A DNA stretch of 64,000 nt from Bradyrhizobium lablabi. Its GTDB lineage: Bacteria; Pseudomonadota; Alphaproteobacteria; Rhizobiales; Xanthobacteraceae. The notes beneath the pieces were generated by a model. The model was not told where the DNA came from and ran no database searches. It was given only the letters and a program-made list of their open reading frames with translations. The stretch covers positions 124,001 to 188,000 of the forward strand of contig NZ_JAFCLN010000002.1 in the NCBI RefSeq assembly GCF_018129385.1, in the 5' to 3' direction. This document shows positions 48,725-59,087 of the stretch, piece by piece (the first letter of the stretch is position 1; each line of letters opens with the position of its first letter). The position numbers were made by a program, and so were the translations under genes.

Positions 48725-49440
48725 AGGATCGTACGATGGAAAAGTCATCCACCTCGAATTCCGATGCTGAAACCCTGCGCAACGATTGGGACGTCTATTG
48801 GGCCGGCCACCAGCACGATCGAGCCGAGCGATCGATTTACGATGTTGGCGCGCAATTCTACCGGCGTTATCTGATCGAACCGCTACTAACGTCAGTTTTG
48901 GCGCGGGAGTTTGCGGCCGGATCGAAATTGCTCCATGCCGGATGTGGAGGGGGTGAGGTCGACAAGAGGGTTGTCGCCGATTTCAGGGTAACGGCCCTCG
49001 ATATATCGCCCAATGCGTTGGAGTTATACAAAGCGCGAAACCCCGGAGTCGAAGCGGTCATCGCCAACATTTTCGATTTGTCGGAGTTTCGGGAAAAGTT
49101 TGACGGCCTCTATAATCTCGGCGTGATGGAACACTTCTCGCCCGCCGAGATCGTCGAGATCCTCAAGCAGTTCAACAGCGTGCTCAAGCCTGGCGGCAAA
49201 ATCGTTCTGCTGTGGCCGCCGGTATACGGTCTTTCGGTCATTGCCCTGCACGTCATTCATTTCGTGCTCAACCGTATCATGCGACGCAACATTCAGCTTC
49301 ATCCGCTGGAGCCGACGAAAGTTTCGTCACGCAGGCAGGTCGAAGGCTATCTTGCCGCCGCGGGCTTTCGCTTGCGTTCAATGCAATTCGGCCCGAGGGA
49401 TGCGTTCACCTATGTCGTGATCGCCGCTGAAAAGGCCTGA
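48721..49440 (+). CDS. Class I SAM-dependent methyltransferase
   Basis: A 239-residue methyltransferase. The SAM site is KLLHAGCGGGEVDKRV near residues 68-83 and VTALDISPNALELY near 89-102, with LYNLGVMEHFSPAEIVEIL near 129-147 and LKPGGKIVLLWPPVYG near 154-169. Basic residues near IMRRNIQLHPLEP suggest recognition of a charged or membrane-bound substrate. It is last in the four-gene operon and overlaps the GT2 gene. It probably methylates a sugar or lipid-linked intermediate; the position of methylation cannot be assigned. Confidence 0.82.
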   Translation: MKDRTMEKSSTSNSDAETLRNDWDVYWAGHQHDRAERSIYDVGAQFYRRYLIEPLLTSVLAREFAAGSKLLHAGCGGGEVDKRVVADFRVTALDISPNALELYKARNPGVEAVIANIFDLSEFREKFDGLYNLGVMEHFSPAEIVEILKQFNSVLKPGGKIVLLWPPVYGLSVIALHVIHFVLNRIMRRNIQLHPLEPTKVSSRRQVEGYLAAAGFRLRSMQFGPRDAFTYVVIAAEKA

Positions 49441-49505
49441 CTCCCCGAAATCAGGGCCGCGAACTGCCGTTCAACGCGCCATCGTGCCGCCTTGCATTCA
49501 GAAGG

Positions 49506-50447
49506 TCAGGCATGTGCCCGGTCGCGCACCAGCAGAAGATCGAGATGCTCCGTCGAATTGACGGACCGGCTGAAGTCCCGCAGCACCCTTACCAGCTCAT
49601 CAATTCCGAGAAGACGATCGTTTTCCGAATGGACGTGCCAATTTCCAATGTAGCCGGCGACGAAGTGCCGTTCGACAAAATCGATGAGCAGGCTTTCGTG
49701 TTGACCCATTCGCCTCACCAGATACGGGCAAAATTCCAGCGACAAGAGATCCGCCGAAGATACGACCGTGTCCCCACCCTTCAGAACGTGCGCTTCGCCT
49801 CCTTGCGTGTCGATTTTAACAAAAAGGGGACGGCGTATATTCTGGATGTCCACCACGCTGTCCAGTCGCCTAGCGGCGACGGTCGTGACGGCGCGATGTT
49901 GCTCTCCAAATGCCCCGTCCGTATCGACCACTCGCACGCGATGGTCCCCGTGATTCCAGTCCGAAATTTCGAACGAAACCTCGCCTTCGGTGTCGAAGAT
50001 CGCGAGATTGAACAGCTTGACCGACGCGCCCGGACAGAGCCGCTCGGTGTTGGCCTGCAACAGCTTGAAGTTGTTGATATCCGGCTCGAAGCAAATGCAG
50101 TCGACGCCAGCCATCGCGATCGGCACGGTCGTCAGTCCGATATTGGCACCGACGTCGATCATCGTGCCGGGACCGAAGCGTCGAAACCAGTTCAGAAGAA
50201 ACTTCATCAGTTCAGGCGAGTAGGTGCCCGTCAGCATGTATTCGCTGAGCACACCGAGATCCAAGGGGTTTCCCTGAAACTGGCCATAAGACCCGTCAAC
50301 GGCCACGGTACGAACGCGAAGCGTCTTCACCAGAGCGCGAAACATGATCAGCTTCATCGAGGTCGGCATGCGGCGGATCGCCCAATCACCCGCAGGTTCC
50401 ATTGCGTGCCAAATGCGCTGGAGCAGAAGTCGCAAGGTTGGTCGCAT
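49506..50447 (-). CDS. FkbM-family methyltransferase
   Basis: A 313-residue methyltransferase of the FkbM group, which O-methylates sugars in many surface polysaccharides. The SAM-binding motif is GTMIDVGANIGLTTVPIAMAG near residues 93-113, with CFEPDINNFKLLQANTE near 119-135, and KIDTQGGEAHVLKGG near 207-221. The family's YIGNWHVHSENDRLLGIDEL lies near the C-terminal end. ATG 50447 is preferred; an in-frame TTG at 50480 adds only 11 residues. It converges on the four-gene operon, with 65 bp between them, and is divergent from tpiA. Confidence 0.85.
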   Translation of the reverse strand: MRPTLRLLLQRIWHAMEPAGDWAIRRMPTSMKLIMFRALVKTLRVRTVAVDGSYGQFQGNPLDLGVLSEYMLTGTYSPELMKFLLNWFRRFGPGTMIDVGANIGLTTVPIAMAGVDCICFEPDINNFKLLQANTERLCPGASVKLFNLAIFDTEGEVSFEISDWNHGDHRVRVVDTDGAFGEQHRAVTTVAARRLDSVVDIQNIRRPLFVKIDTQGGEAHVLKGGDTVVSSADLLSLEFCPYLVRRMGQHESLLIDFVERHFVAGYIGNWHVHSENDRLLGIDELVRVLRDFSRSVNSTEHLDLLLVRDRAHA

Positions 50448-50562
50448 AGTTCTCTCGGTTCTCGGTTTCAAATTGACCAATGGCAGGGGATTGCGAGGGC
50501 TGGAAGAGATCGCGGCGCTCTGCTAGCGCATGCTGTCCCTCTTTTGAAGTGAGATTTCCGAT

Positions 50563-51315
50563 ATGTCCGACGCCATCCGCTCCCTGATCGCCGGCAACTG
50601 GAAGATGAACGGCCTAAAGGCGTCCATGGCCGAATTTGACGCAATGCTGGCAGGCGGGGGTGCGTTCGCCGAAAAGACCGATCTTCTGGTCTGCCCGCCG
50701 GCCACCCTGATTGCCGCGTTTGCCGACAAGGCTAAGGGCAAGGGCGTGGCGGTCGGCGCGCAGGATTGCCATCAGAATGCGTCCGGCGCGCATACCGGCG
50801 ATCTTTCGGCGGAGATGCTGGTCGATGCCGGCGCCAGCGCGATCATCGTCGGGCACTCCGAGCGCCGTGCCGATCACGGCGAGAGCGATGCGCTGGTGCG
50901 GCAGAAGGCGCAAGCGGTCTGGCGCGCCGGCGCCATTGCGATCGTTTGTATCGGCGAGACGCGCGCACAGCGCGATGCCGGGCAGACGCTCGATATCTGC
51001 GGCGGGCAGCTCAAGGGCTCGTTGCCGGACGGTGCGACCGCGGCGAATCTTGTCGTTGCTTATGAGCCGGTCTGGGCAATCGGCACCGGGCTGACGCCGA
51101 CGACTGCGGATGTCGAAGCGGTTCACGGGTTTATCCGCCGTGTGTTGACCGATCGCTTCAAGACGGAAGGTGGCAGGATGCGCATCCTCTATGGCGGCTC
51201 GGTCAAGCCGTCGAATGCGAAGGAATTGCTTGATGTCGCCAACGTCAACGGCGCGCTGGTGGGCGGCGCCAGCCTGAAGGCGTCGGACTTTTTGGCAATC
51301 GCGGCAGGTTGTTAG
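50563..51315 (+). CDS. tpiA: Triosephosphate isomerase
   Basis: Interconverts dihydroxyacetone phosphate and glyceraldehyde 3-phosphate. The 250-residue TIM barrel has IAGNWKMNG near residues 9-17 (catalytic lysine 14), [15 protein letters not shown] near 97-111 (catalytic histidine), and [15 protein letters not shown] near 167-181 with the catalytic Glu. [11 protein letters not shown] lies near 208-218, and [11 protein letters not shown] near the C-terminus. It resumes the conserved chromosomal order tpiA-secG-pyrG-kdsA. The GNAT gene converges and overlaps its stop by four bases. Confidence 0.98.
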   Translation: MSDAIRSLIAGNWKMNGLKASMAEFDAMLAGGGAFAEKTDLLVCPPATLIAAFADKAKGKGVAVGAQDCHQNASGAHTGDLSAEMLVDAGASAIIVGHSERRADHGESDALVRQKAQAVWRAGAIAIVCIGETRAQRDAGQTLDICGGQLKGSLPDGATAANLVVAYEPVWAIGTGLTPTTADVEAVHGFIRRVLTDRFKTEGGRMRILYGGSVKPSNAKELLDVANVNGALVGGASLKASDFLAIAAGC

Positions 51316-51839
51316 GCCGCGAGCCTCGCGATCCGCTTCCAGTAGATCATCGTGCCTGTGAGGCCGCCATGCGGCTTGAACGCGTAGTCCGGGATGACGC
51401 CCGTTAGCTCGAAGCCTTGCTTTTCGTAGAATTTCGAGGCGCCGTCCTCGACCGCGGTATCGAGCACCAGAAGCGTGCGTCCGCGTTCGATCGCGAGCGT
51501 CTCGGCCGCGCGCATCAGGGCGGTGGCGATGCCGCGATGGCGGTGGCTGACGCGCGTCATCATCTTGGCGATCTCGGCGCGGTGCGGCTGGTTGGGCGGC
51601 AGGCTGAGCAGCAAGGTGACGGTGGCGATGACGTGTTCTGCGTCGAACGCGCCAAGCACCACGCGTTCGCCGCGCGCCGCCGACGCCAGCGAGTCGCGCC
51701 AGAATGCGTCCGCCGCCTCGGGCGCGAGCGGGTGCATGAAACTGACCGAGCCGCCGTGCGCTACCGTTTCCACCAGGAGCTCGCTCAGGGCTGCGCGGAC
51801 ATGCGGCTGATCGATGAGCGGCGCGATGCTGACGGACAT
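51312..51839 (-). CDS. GNAT-family N-acetyltransferase
   Basis: A 175-residue acetyltransferase of the GNAT fold. The A-motif region is [30 protein letters not shown] near residues 86-115, where Q/R-x-x-G-x-G/A (RHRGIA) binds acetyl-Co[26 protein letters not shown] near 123-147 is the B-motif region. The substrate is unknown. It lies three bases after the XRE-cupin regulator gene on the same strand, so the two are probably an operon and the regulator may control it. Confidence 0.87.
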   Translation of the reverse strand: MSVSIAPLIDQPHVRAALSELLVETVAHGGSVSFMHPLAPEAADAFWRDSLASAARGERVVLGAFDAEHVIATVTLLLSLPPNQPHRAEIAKMMTRVSHRHRGIATALMRAAETLAIERGRTLLVLDTAVEDGASKFYEKQGFELTGVIPDYAFKPHGGLTGTMIYWKRIARLAA

Positions 51840-51842
51840 TTG

Positions 51843-52409
51843 TCAGCTCCGCGCCAGCGCGACGGCGTAGACGCACGGCGCCGGCGTCTCGTTCGCAAAG
51901 GTGGTTTCCGCCGGCGGTCCAAAACCGAGACAATCGCCGGCGGCGAGCACATGCCGGGTGCCAGCCTCCGTGATGACGATGCTGCCGCTCAACACCCAGA
52001 GCAATTGCCGGATATGGGCGTAGGAGGAGGCGGGCAGCGTCACGCGTTGCCCAGGCGGCATCTCGACGCGGATCAGCTCAACGGGATGATCCGGGCGGCT
52101 GAAAACCTGCCGGCGGACATATCCCGTCTCAGGGTCGCGCCAGACCGGCTGCTCGCCGGCGCGCGACAGCCGCTCGCCCTGGCCTTCGGCGCGCAGCATC
52201 AGGCCGGCCAAGGTCAGGTCGAAGGCGCTTGCCAGCCGCACCAGCACAACGGCGGTGGGGCTGACCTCGGCGCGCTCGATCTTGCTGATGGTGGCCTTTG
52301 ACACGCCGGATCGTTCGGCCAGATCCGCCAGCGACCAGCCGCGGCTGTCGCGTTCCAGCCGCAAGCGGTGGGCGAGGCGATGGCTGAGATCGTCTTCCAA
52401 AGTATCCAT
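51843..52409 (-). CDS. XRE-family regulator with cupin domain
   Basis: A 188-residue transcription factor. An N-terminal helix-turn-helix (about residues 11-65) has LRLERDSRGWSLADLAERSGVSKATISKIERAEVSPTA-type residues. A C-terminal cupin sensor domain (about 105-185) has LPASSYAHIRQLLWVLSGSI and GDCLGFGPPAETTF. The HTH is the Xre/SinR type; the cupin usually binds a small metabolite. It heads a pair with a GNAT gene. An AT-rich stretch just upstream (AATTATAGTAGAAATT on the + strand around 52415-52430) is the likely promoter/operator region, which suggests self-regulation. Confidence 0.88.
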   Translation of the reverse strand: MDTLEDDLSHRLAHRLRLERDSRGWSLADLAERSGVSKATISKIERAEVSPTAVVLVRLASAFDLTLAGLMLRAEGQGERLSRAGEQPVWRDPETGYVRRQVFSRPDHPVELIRVEMPPGQRVTLPASSYAHIRQLLWVLSGSIVITEAGTRHVLAAGDCLGFGPPAETTFANETPAPCVYAVALARS

Positions 52410-52621
52410 TTGTCAATTATAGTAGAAATTCTCTACCCGGTGCAAGCTGCCAAAGCGGGGGTGCGGCAAGGGGCGCGGGCCTGCTTGCCCAAAACATCAT
52501 CGGCATTATCTCGGGGGTGACAATGTCAGGTGCTTTCGTGTAACACCGCGCGACTTCACCAAAACCCTGCAAGTCCACGAGCCGGATGCCGGCCATGCCC
52601 GGCTTGTGACGGAAGGTAGCA

Positions 52622-53011
52622 ATGCAGACTGTCGTTATCGTCATCCACCTCATGATCGTCGCCGTGCTGATCGGCGCGGTGCTGCTGCAAAAGTCCGAAG
52701 GCGGCGGCCTTGGTATGGGCGGCGGCGCGGGCTTCATGTCGAGCCGCGGCACGGCGAACCTGTTGACGCGGACGACGGCGATTCTGGCGGCCGGCTTCTT
52801 CATCACCAGTCTGTTTTTGTCCTGGCTTGCGAGCTACGACCGCAAGCCGACCTCGATCATGGGCGGCGCGCCGGCCTCACAGTCCGCGCCCGCAGGCGGC
52901 AGCCCGATCCAGGCGCCGACCTCGGGCGGCGTGCTCGATACGCTCAAGAAGGTCGATGAGCAGCAGCAACAAAGCGCGCCCAGCGGTCCGCAGGCGCCGC
53001 GGTCGCAATAA
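52622..53011 (+). CDS. secG: Preprotein translocase subunit SecG
   Basis: Small inner-membrane subunit of SecYEG that helps protein export. The 129-residue product starts MQTVVIVIHLMIVAVLIGAVLL, the first helix, followed by QKSEGGGLGMGGGAGFMSSRGTANLLTRTTAILA. That is the conserved loop and second helix (about 52-75, GFFITSLFLSWLA). The C-terminal tail (about 80-129) is Pro/Gln-rich, long as in other alphaproteobacteria. A GGAAGG site precedes ATG 52622. It lies between tpiA and pyrG, with an inserted regulator/GNAT pair on the other strand. Confidence 0.95.
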   Translation: MQTVVIVIHLMIVAVLIGAVLLQKSEGGGLGMGGGAGFMSSRGTANLLTRTTAILAAGFFITSLFLSWLASYDRKPTSIMGGAPASQSAPAGGSPIQAPTSGGVLDTLKKVDEQQQQSAPSGPQAPRSQ

Positions 53012-53023
53012 AGCGGGGTGGCC

Positions 53024-53052
53024 ATGCAGGACGGACGGCTTCCGCCCTGCAT
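53024..53052 (+). terminator. Possible terminator after secG
   Basis: ATGCAGGACGG (53024-53034) and CCGCCCTGCAT (53042-53052) can pair over 11 bp with one mismatch, 13 bp after secG. The T run is weak (CCAAAATC follows), so this is a moderate call. Confidence 0.4.
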
Positions 53053-53131
53053 CCAAAATCCCCATCAATACCCTGATATCGCTTCAGGTTTTTCGTCACC
53101 CACAGGCCCACAAATTGTTTGCCTGAGATCG

Positions 53132-53151
53132 CGATTCGTTTTGGCGAATCG
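53132..53151 (+). other. Hairpin in the pyrG leader
   Basis: CGATTCG (53132-53138) pairs perfectly with CGAATCG (53145-53151) around TTTTGG, ending 27 bp before the pyrG start. Its role in pyrG control is unknown and may be none. Confidence 0.3.
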
Positions 53152-53166
53152 GATTCTTGGCGTTAG

Positions 53167-55457
<2,291 letters not shown>

Positions 55458-55563
55458 GCGCACTCCGGCAAAAAATGATCGCGTCTCGATTCGATGACGA
55501 GGCGTCATTAATGTCGCGTGCCTGCATTGCGATAGCATTGCGCGGTCGGAATGCGATGCGGCT

Positions 55564-56943
55564 CTATTTGCCGGAAGCAGCAGGCGGCAGCGCGAGGCGA
55601 AAGCACGCACCGCCATTCGGTCCGTCGAACACCGAGACATGGCCACCATGCAGGCGCACGATCTCGCGCACCATGTTCAGCCCGAGGCCGGCACCGCGAT
55701 CGAGCGGCGTAAGACGGTAGAACGGCTCGAAGATCAGCGTGCGTTGCTCCGGCGGAATGCCGTCGCCTTCATCGCTGACGTCGATGGTCGCAGGCAAACC
55801 GACGTGGATACTGATGGTTCCGCGCCGGCCACCATGCTGGATCGCATTCTGCACGAGGTTGGTCAGAGCGCGCTCCAGCGCGGAGCGATCGCCGATGACC
55901 TCGACGCTTTCGCCCGCCGTATCAAGCGCCAGCTCGTAGCCTCCGGCGATCGCCAGCGGTGCGAGGTCGGCGGCGACGCTTTGCGCGATCGCCACCAGAT
56001 CGACGCGGCCGAACGGATGACGGCATTGGTCGAGGCGCTGGATGTCGAGCAGCTGTTCAGCAAGCGTCGACAGCCGCGCGGTATCTTCAAGCAATCGTGT
56101 CTTGTCGGACCCCGCCGGCAGCGCTTCCAGCCGTGTGTTCAGGATCGCGATCGGCGTGCGCAGCTCATGCGCGGCGTCGGCGACGAAGCGCTGGTGGCGC
56201 CGATAACCTTCATCCAGTCGCGCCAACGCGTCGTTGATGGCGTTGACCAGCGGCACGACCTCCAGGGGGATGTATTCGGCAGACAGCCGGGCGCCGCGCT
56301 GGTGAATATCGATCTGGCGCGCCTGGGCTGCCGTCGTATCGAGCCCGGCGAAGGCACGCCGCACCACCATCGGCGTCGCGATGAAGGTCGCAATCGCCAT
56401 CAACGCAAGGCCGGGCAGGGCGACGCCGAGAAACGCCAGCGTCGTGGCGAGCACCGTCCTGGCGCTGGACAATGGCTCCTGCGTGGCCGTGAGCACCTGC
56501 ACCGAACCTGCGTCGGTATTGACGCGCTTCAAGCGCGCTGGCGGCTTGCGCGGATCATCCTCGAGCAATTGCCAGCCGAGCCGCGCCTGGCTGATTTGGT
56601 CGAGCGCGTCGCCGATTTTGGCAAATTCGGGCGGCACAGAGCCTTCCGACAGCGAATGGCCCTGCCGGTCTCGCACCATGAACCAGAGGTCGGATGTTTT
56701 GTCGCGGAGCTCCTTCAGGTCTGCGGTCGGGCGTAGTATCAGCTCGCCTTGCGCGTCACGCGCGAGCGCGCGCTGCACGATGGCGATGACATGATCCTCG
56801 TCCCGCGGAACGAGCAGGATGCCGGAGACGCACAACGCGCCGATCAGGAGAACGACGAGCGTCACCAACAGGGCCGCCTGCATCGAGATCAGCCGCCAGC
56901 TCAGCCGCGAGCGCAGGCAATAGGGGTCAGCGTGGCCGGTCAC
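55564..56943 (-). CDS. Sensor histidine kinase
   Basis: Inner-membrane two-component sensor of 459 residues. The first transmembrane helix is at about residues 23-46, followed by a periplasmic sensor of about 115 residues, a second helix at about 165-190, and a HAMP-like linker. The dimerisation box DAAHELRTPIAIL has His259 as the phospho-acceptor. The ATPase domain shows ALTNLVQNAIQHG (N box), DEGDGIPPEQR (G1) and GAGLGLNMVREIVRLHGG (G2). It starts with GTG 56943 overlapping the regulator's stop by four bases, so the pair is co-translated. The input signal is unknown; the gene neighbours do not indicate one. Confidence 0.93.
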   Translation of the reverse strand: MTGHADPYCLRSRLSWRLISMQAALLVTLVVLLIGALCVSGILLVPRDEDHVIAIVQRALARDAQGELILRPTADLKELRDKTSDLWFMVRDRQGHSLSEGSVPPEFAKIGDALDQISQARLGWQLLEDDPRKPPARLKRVNTDAGSVQVLTATQEPLSSARTVLATTLAFLGVALPGLALMAIATFIATPMVVRRAFAGLDTTAAQARQIDIHQRGARLSAEYIPLEVVPLVNAINDALARLDEGYRRHQRFVADAAHELRTPIAILNTRLEALPAGSDKTRLLEDTARLSTLAEQLLDIQRLDQCRHPFGRVDLVAIAQSVAADLAPLAIAGGYELALDTAGESVEVIGDRSALERALTNLVQNAIQHGGRRGTISIHVGLPATIDVSDEGDGIPPEQRTLIFEPFYRLTPLDRGAGLGLNMVREIVRLHGGHVSVFDGPNGGACFRLALPPAASGK

Positions 56944-57623
56944 GGTATCTGCCTCAGCAAATAGCCGACGCCGCGGATGCCGTGGATTTCGACCGCGGCG
57001 TCCACCTCGGCGAGCTTGCGGCGAAGCCGCGATACATGGGTATCCAGCGCATTCGACTGTACCGCGTCATCGAAGCTGTACACGGCCTCCTCGAGTGCGG
57101 ACCGCAGCACGGTCCGGCCGAGGCGTCGCACCAGCGTTTCCAGCACAAGCAATTCGCGCCGCGGCAGGTCGAGCGGCCGGCCATCGACGCTGGCCTCGCG
57201 ATGGCCGAAGTCGAAGGCAAGCCGCCCGGCCTTCACGATGTCCGGCTGCATGCCGGCCGGCCGGCGCAGCACGGCGCGCAGCCGCGCCAGCAACTCTTCG
57301 ACCGCGAACGGCTTTGCCAGATAGTCATCTGCGCCGCTGTCGAGGCCGATAATCCGATCCACAAGCTCGCCGCGCGCCGTCAGCACGATGATCGGCACCC
57401 CGTCGGCCCGGGCCCTGAGTTTCGGGATCAGCGCGAGGCCATCACCGTCCGGGAGCTGCCGGTCGAGCAGCACTGCGCCGTGGACATCGGCGGCAATGGC
57501 CTCTTCCGCCTCGGCAAGCGTCGGGACATGGTCTACCACCATGTCATAGCGCTTCAGTGCCGAAGCGAGCGCCGCGGCCATTTCCGCTTCGTCCTCAACG
57601 AGCAATATCCGCATTCCCTGCAC
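56940..57623 (-). CDS. OmpR-family response regulator
   Basis: A 227-residue regulator. The receiver domain (about 4-120) has RILLVEDEAEMA, the phospho-acceptor Asp54 (VLLDRQLPDGDG), T82 and Lys104 (DDYLAKPF). The winged-helix output (about 133-225) ends ALDTHVSRLRRKLAEVDAAVEIHGIRGVGYLL. It starts with GTG 57623, after AGGA seven bases upstream; an ATG three codons later is an alternative. It is upstream of its sensor kinase, overlapping by four bases. The target genes are not evident; no direct repeat was identified upstream. Confidence 0.93.
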   Translation of the reverse strand: MQGMRILLVEDEAEMAAALASALKRYDMVVDHVPTLAEAEEAIAADVHGAVLLDRQLPDGDGLALIPKLRARADGVPIIVLTARGELVDRIIGLDSGADDYLAKPFAVEELLARLRAVLRRPAGMQPDIVKAGRLAFDFGHREASVDGRPLDLPRRELLVLETLVRRLGRTVLRSALEEAVYSFDDAVQSNALDTHVSRLRRKLAEVDAAVEIHGIRGVGYLLRQIP

Positions 57624-57806
57624 CTGCCATCCTGACCGGGACGTATTAGCGCCAGTATCATTGCGGCAGCATTGCGGGAGCGGGCGTCAGGGTGGCCCGG
57701 AGGAGCTATGCGCGTCGCGCCACATGCCGTGCGGGATGGAGCCCAAGACAGTGACCCGGCCGGCCGCTATAACGCGCCTCCACAACAATTCCGGGGAGGA
57801 AAACGG

Positions 57807-58133
57807 ATGATCATGGAAATGCGCGTCTATCGCTGTCTGCCGGGCCGGCTGCCGGCGCTGATGAAGCGGTTCGATACGCTGACGCTGAAATTGTGGGACA
57901 AGCACGGCATCAAGCAAGCTGGCTTCTATACCACGCTGATCGGCACCTCCAACCAGGAGCTGACCTATTTCGTCGCGTGGGATTCGCTGGCCGACCGCGA
58001 AAAGAAGTGGACCGCATTCCAGAGCGATCCCGACTGGATCGCCGGCCGCGCCAAGAGCGAGGAGGACGGCCAGATCATTGATAACATCGTCAGCCAGCTA
58101 TTGGTGCCGACGGCGTTCTCGGCGGTAAAATAA
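57807..58133 (+). CDS. NIPSNAP-family protein
   Basis: A 108-residue dimeric alpha-beta barrel protein. It begins MIMEMRVYRCLPGRLPALMKRFDTLTLKLWDKHGIKQAGFYTTLIG, the NIPSNAP pattern of an E-x-R-x-Y strand followed by a helix. Then comes TYFVAWDSLADREKKWTAFQSDPDW near residues 55-79. ATG 57807 follows GGGGAGGAAAAC, a strong ribosome site; an upstream extension in frame is rejected. Members have diverse or unknown roles. It stands alone between the two-component system and kdsA. Confidence 0.85.
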   Translation: MIMEMRVYRCLPGRLPALMKRFDTLTLKLWDKHGIKQAGFYTTLIGTSNQELTYFVAWDSLADREKKWTAFQSDPDWIAGRAKSEEDGQIIDNIVSQLLVPTAFSAVK

Positions 58134-58223
58134 CCGGCCCGCAACCCTGATATTCGGGGGCCTTACGGGGTTGAACTTGATAGCTCTGACCGGCATGGTC
58201 CGCGGCGAAACAAGGAAAAACCC

Positions 58224-59087
58224 GTGAGCGCAAGCACCTCAGCAGCATCCGTCGTGGCGGCCGGCCCGGTCAAGTTCGGCAATGACCTGCCGATCTCGAT
58301 CATCGCCGGCCCGTGCCAGCTCGAGAGCCGTGCGCATGCGCTGGAGGTTGCGTCGGCGCTGAAGGAAATCGCTCAGCGGCTGAAGATTGGGCTGGTCTAC
58401 AAGACCTCGTTCGACAAGGCCAACCGCACCTCGGTCTCTGCGACGCGCGGCATCGGGCTCGAAAAGGCATTGCCGATCTTTGCCGAAATACGTTCCTCGC
58501 TCGATCTGCCCGTTCTGACCGACGTGCACGAGGCCGCGCAATGCGCCGACGTCGCGCAGGCCGTCGACGTGCTACAGATCCCCGCGTTCCTGTGCCGGCA
58601 GACCGATCTGTTGCTGGCGGCGGCGGCGACCGGAAAAGCCGTCAACGTCAAGAAGGGGCAGTTTCTCGCGCCGTGGGACATGCAGAATGTCGTTGCGAAA
58701 ATCACCCGCGGCGGCAACGCCAATGTGCTGGTGACCGAGCGCGGCGCTTCCTTCGGCTACAACACACTGGTCTCCGACATGCGCGCGCTGCCGATCCTGG
58801 CGCGCACGACCGGCGCTCCCGTCATCTTCGACGCCACCCATTCGGTGCAGCAGCCGGGCGGGAAGGGCGCGTCCTCCGGCGGCGAGCGCGAATTCGTCCC
58901 CGTGCTGGCGCGCGCGGCGGTCGCGGTCGGCGTTGCCGGCGTGTTCATCGAGACGCATCCCGATCCCGACCGCGCGCCGTCCGACGGACCCAACATGGTG
59001 CCGCTCGCCGAGTTCGAGGGACTTGTGAAGGCACTGATGGCGTTCGACGCACTGGCCAAGCAAGACCTCAAGAAAACACCGCGGTGA
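58224..59087 (+). CDS. kdsA: 3-deoxy-8-phosphooctulonate (KDO-8-P) synthase
   Basis: Condenses arabinose 5-phosphate and phosphoenolpyruvate to make the precursor of the LPS core sugar KDO. The 287-residue TIM barrel has IAGPCQLESRAHALEVASALK near residues 27-47, VYKTSFDKANRTS near 58-70, LTDVHEAAQCADVAQAVDVLQIPAFLCRQTDLL-type residues near 98-130, and NVKKGQFLAPWDMQNV near 139-154. VIFDATHSVQQPGGKGASSGG lies near 200-220, and GVFIETHPDPDRAPSDGPN near 235-253. The start is GTG 58224, and the stop overlaps the MFS start (GTGA). Confidence 0.97.
   Translation: MSASTSAASVVAAGPVKFGNDLPISIIAGPCQLESRAHALEVASALKEIAQRLKIGLVYKTSFDKANRTSVSATRGIGLEKALPIFAEIRSSLDLPVLTDVHEAAQCADVAQAVDVLQIPAFLCRQTDLLLAAAATGKAVNVKKGQFLAPWDMQNVVAKITRGGNANVLVTERGASFGYNTLVSDMRALPILARTTGAPVIFDATHSVQQPGGKGASSGGEREFVPVLARAAVAVGVAGVFIETHPDPDRAPSDGPNMVPLAEFEGLVKALMAFDALAKQDLKKTPR

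Noticed and set aside
52440..52621. Possible tRNA or small RNA before secG
   Set aside because: GC-rich inverted stretches are present, but no cloverleaf or RNA family could be recognised.
58313..59083. 257-residue N-terminal extension of the MFS transporter
   Set aside because: It is kdsA read in another frame; the family match begins only at GTG 59084.
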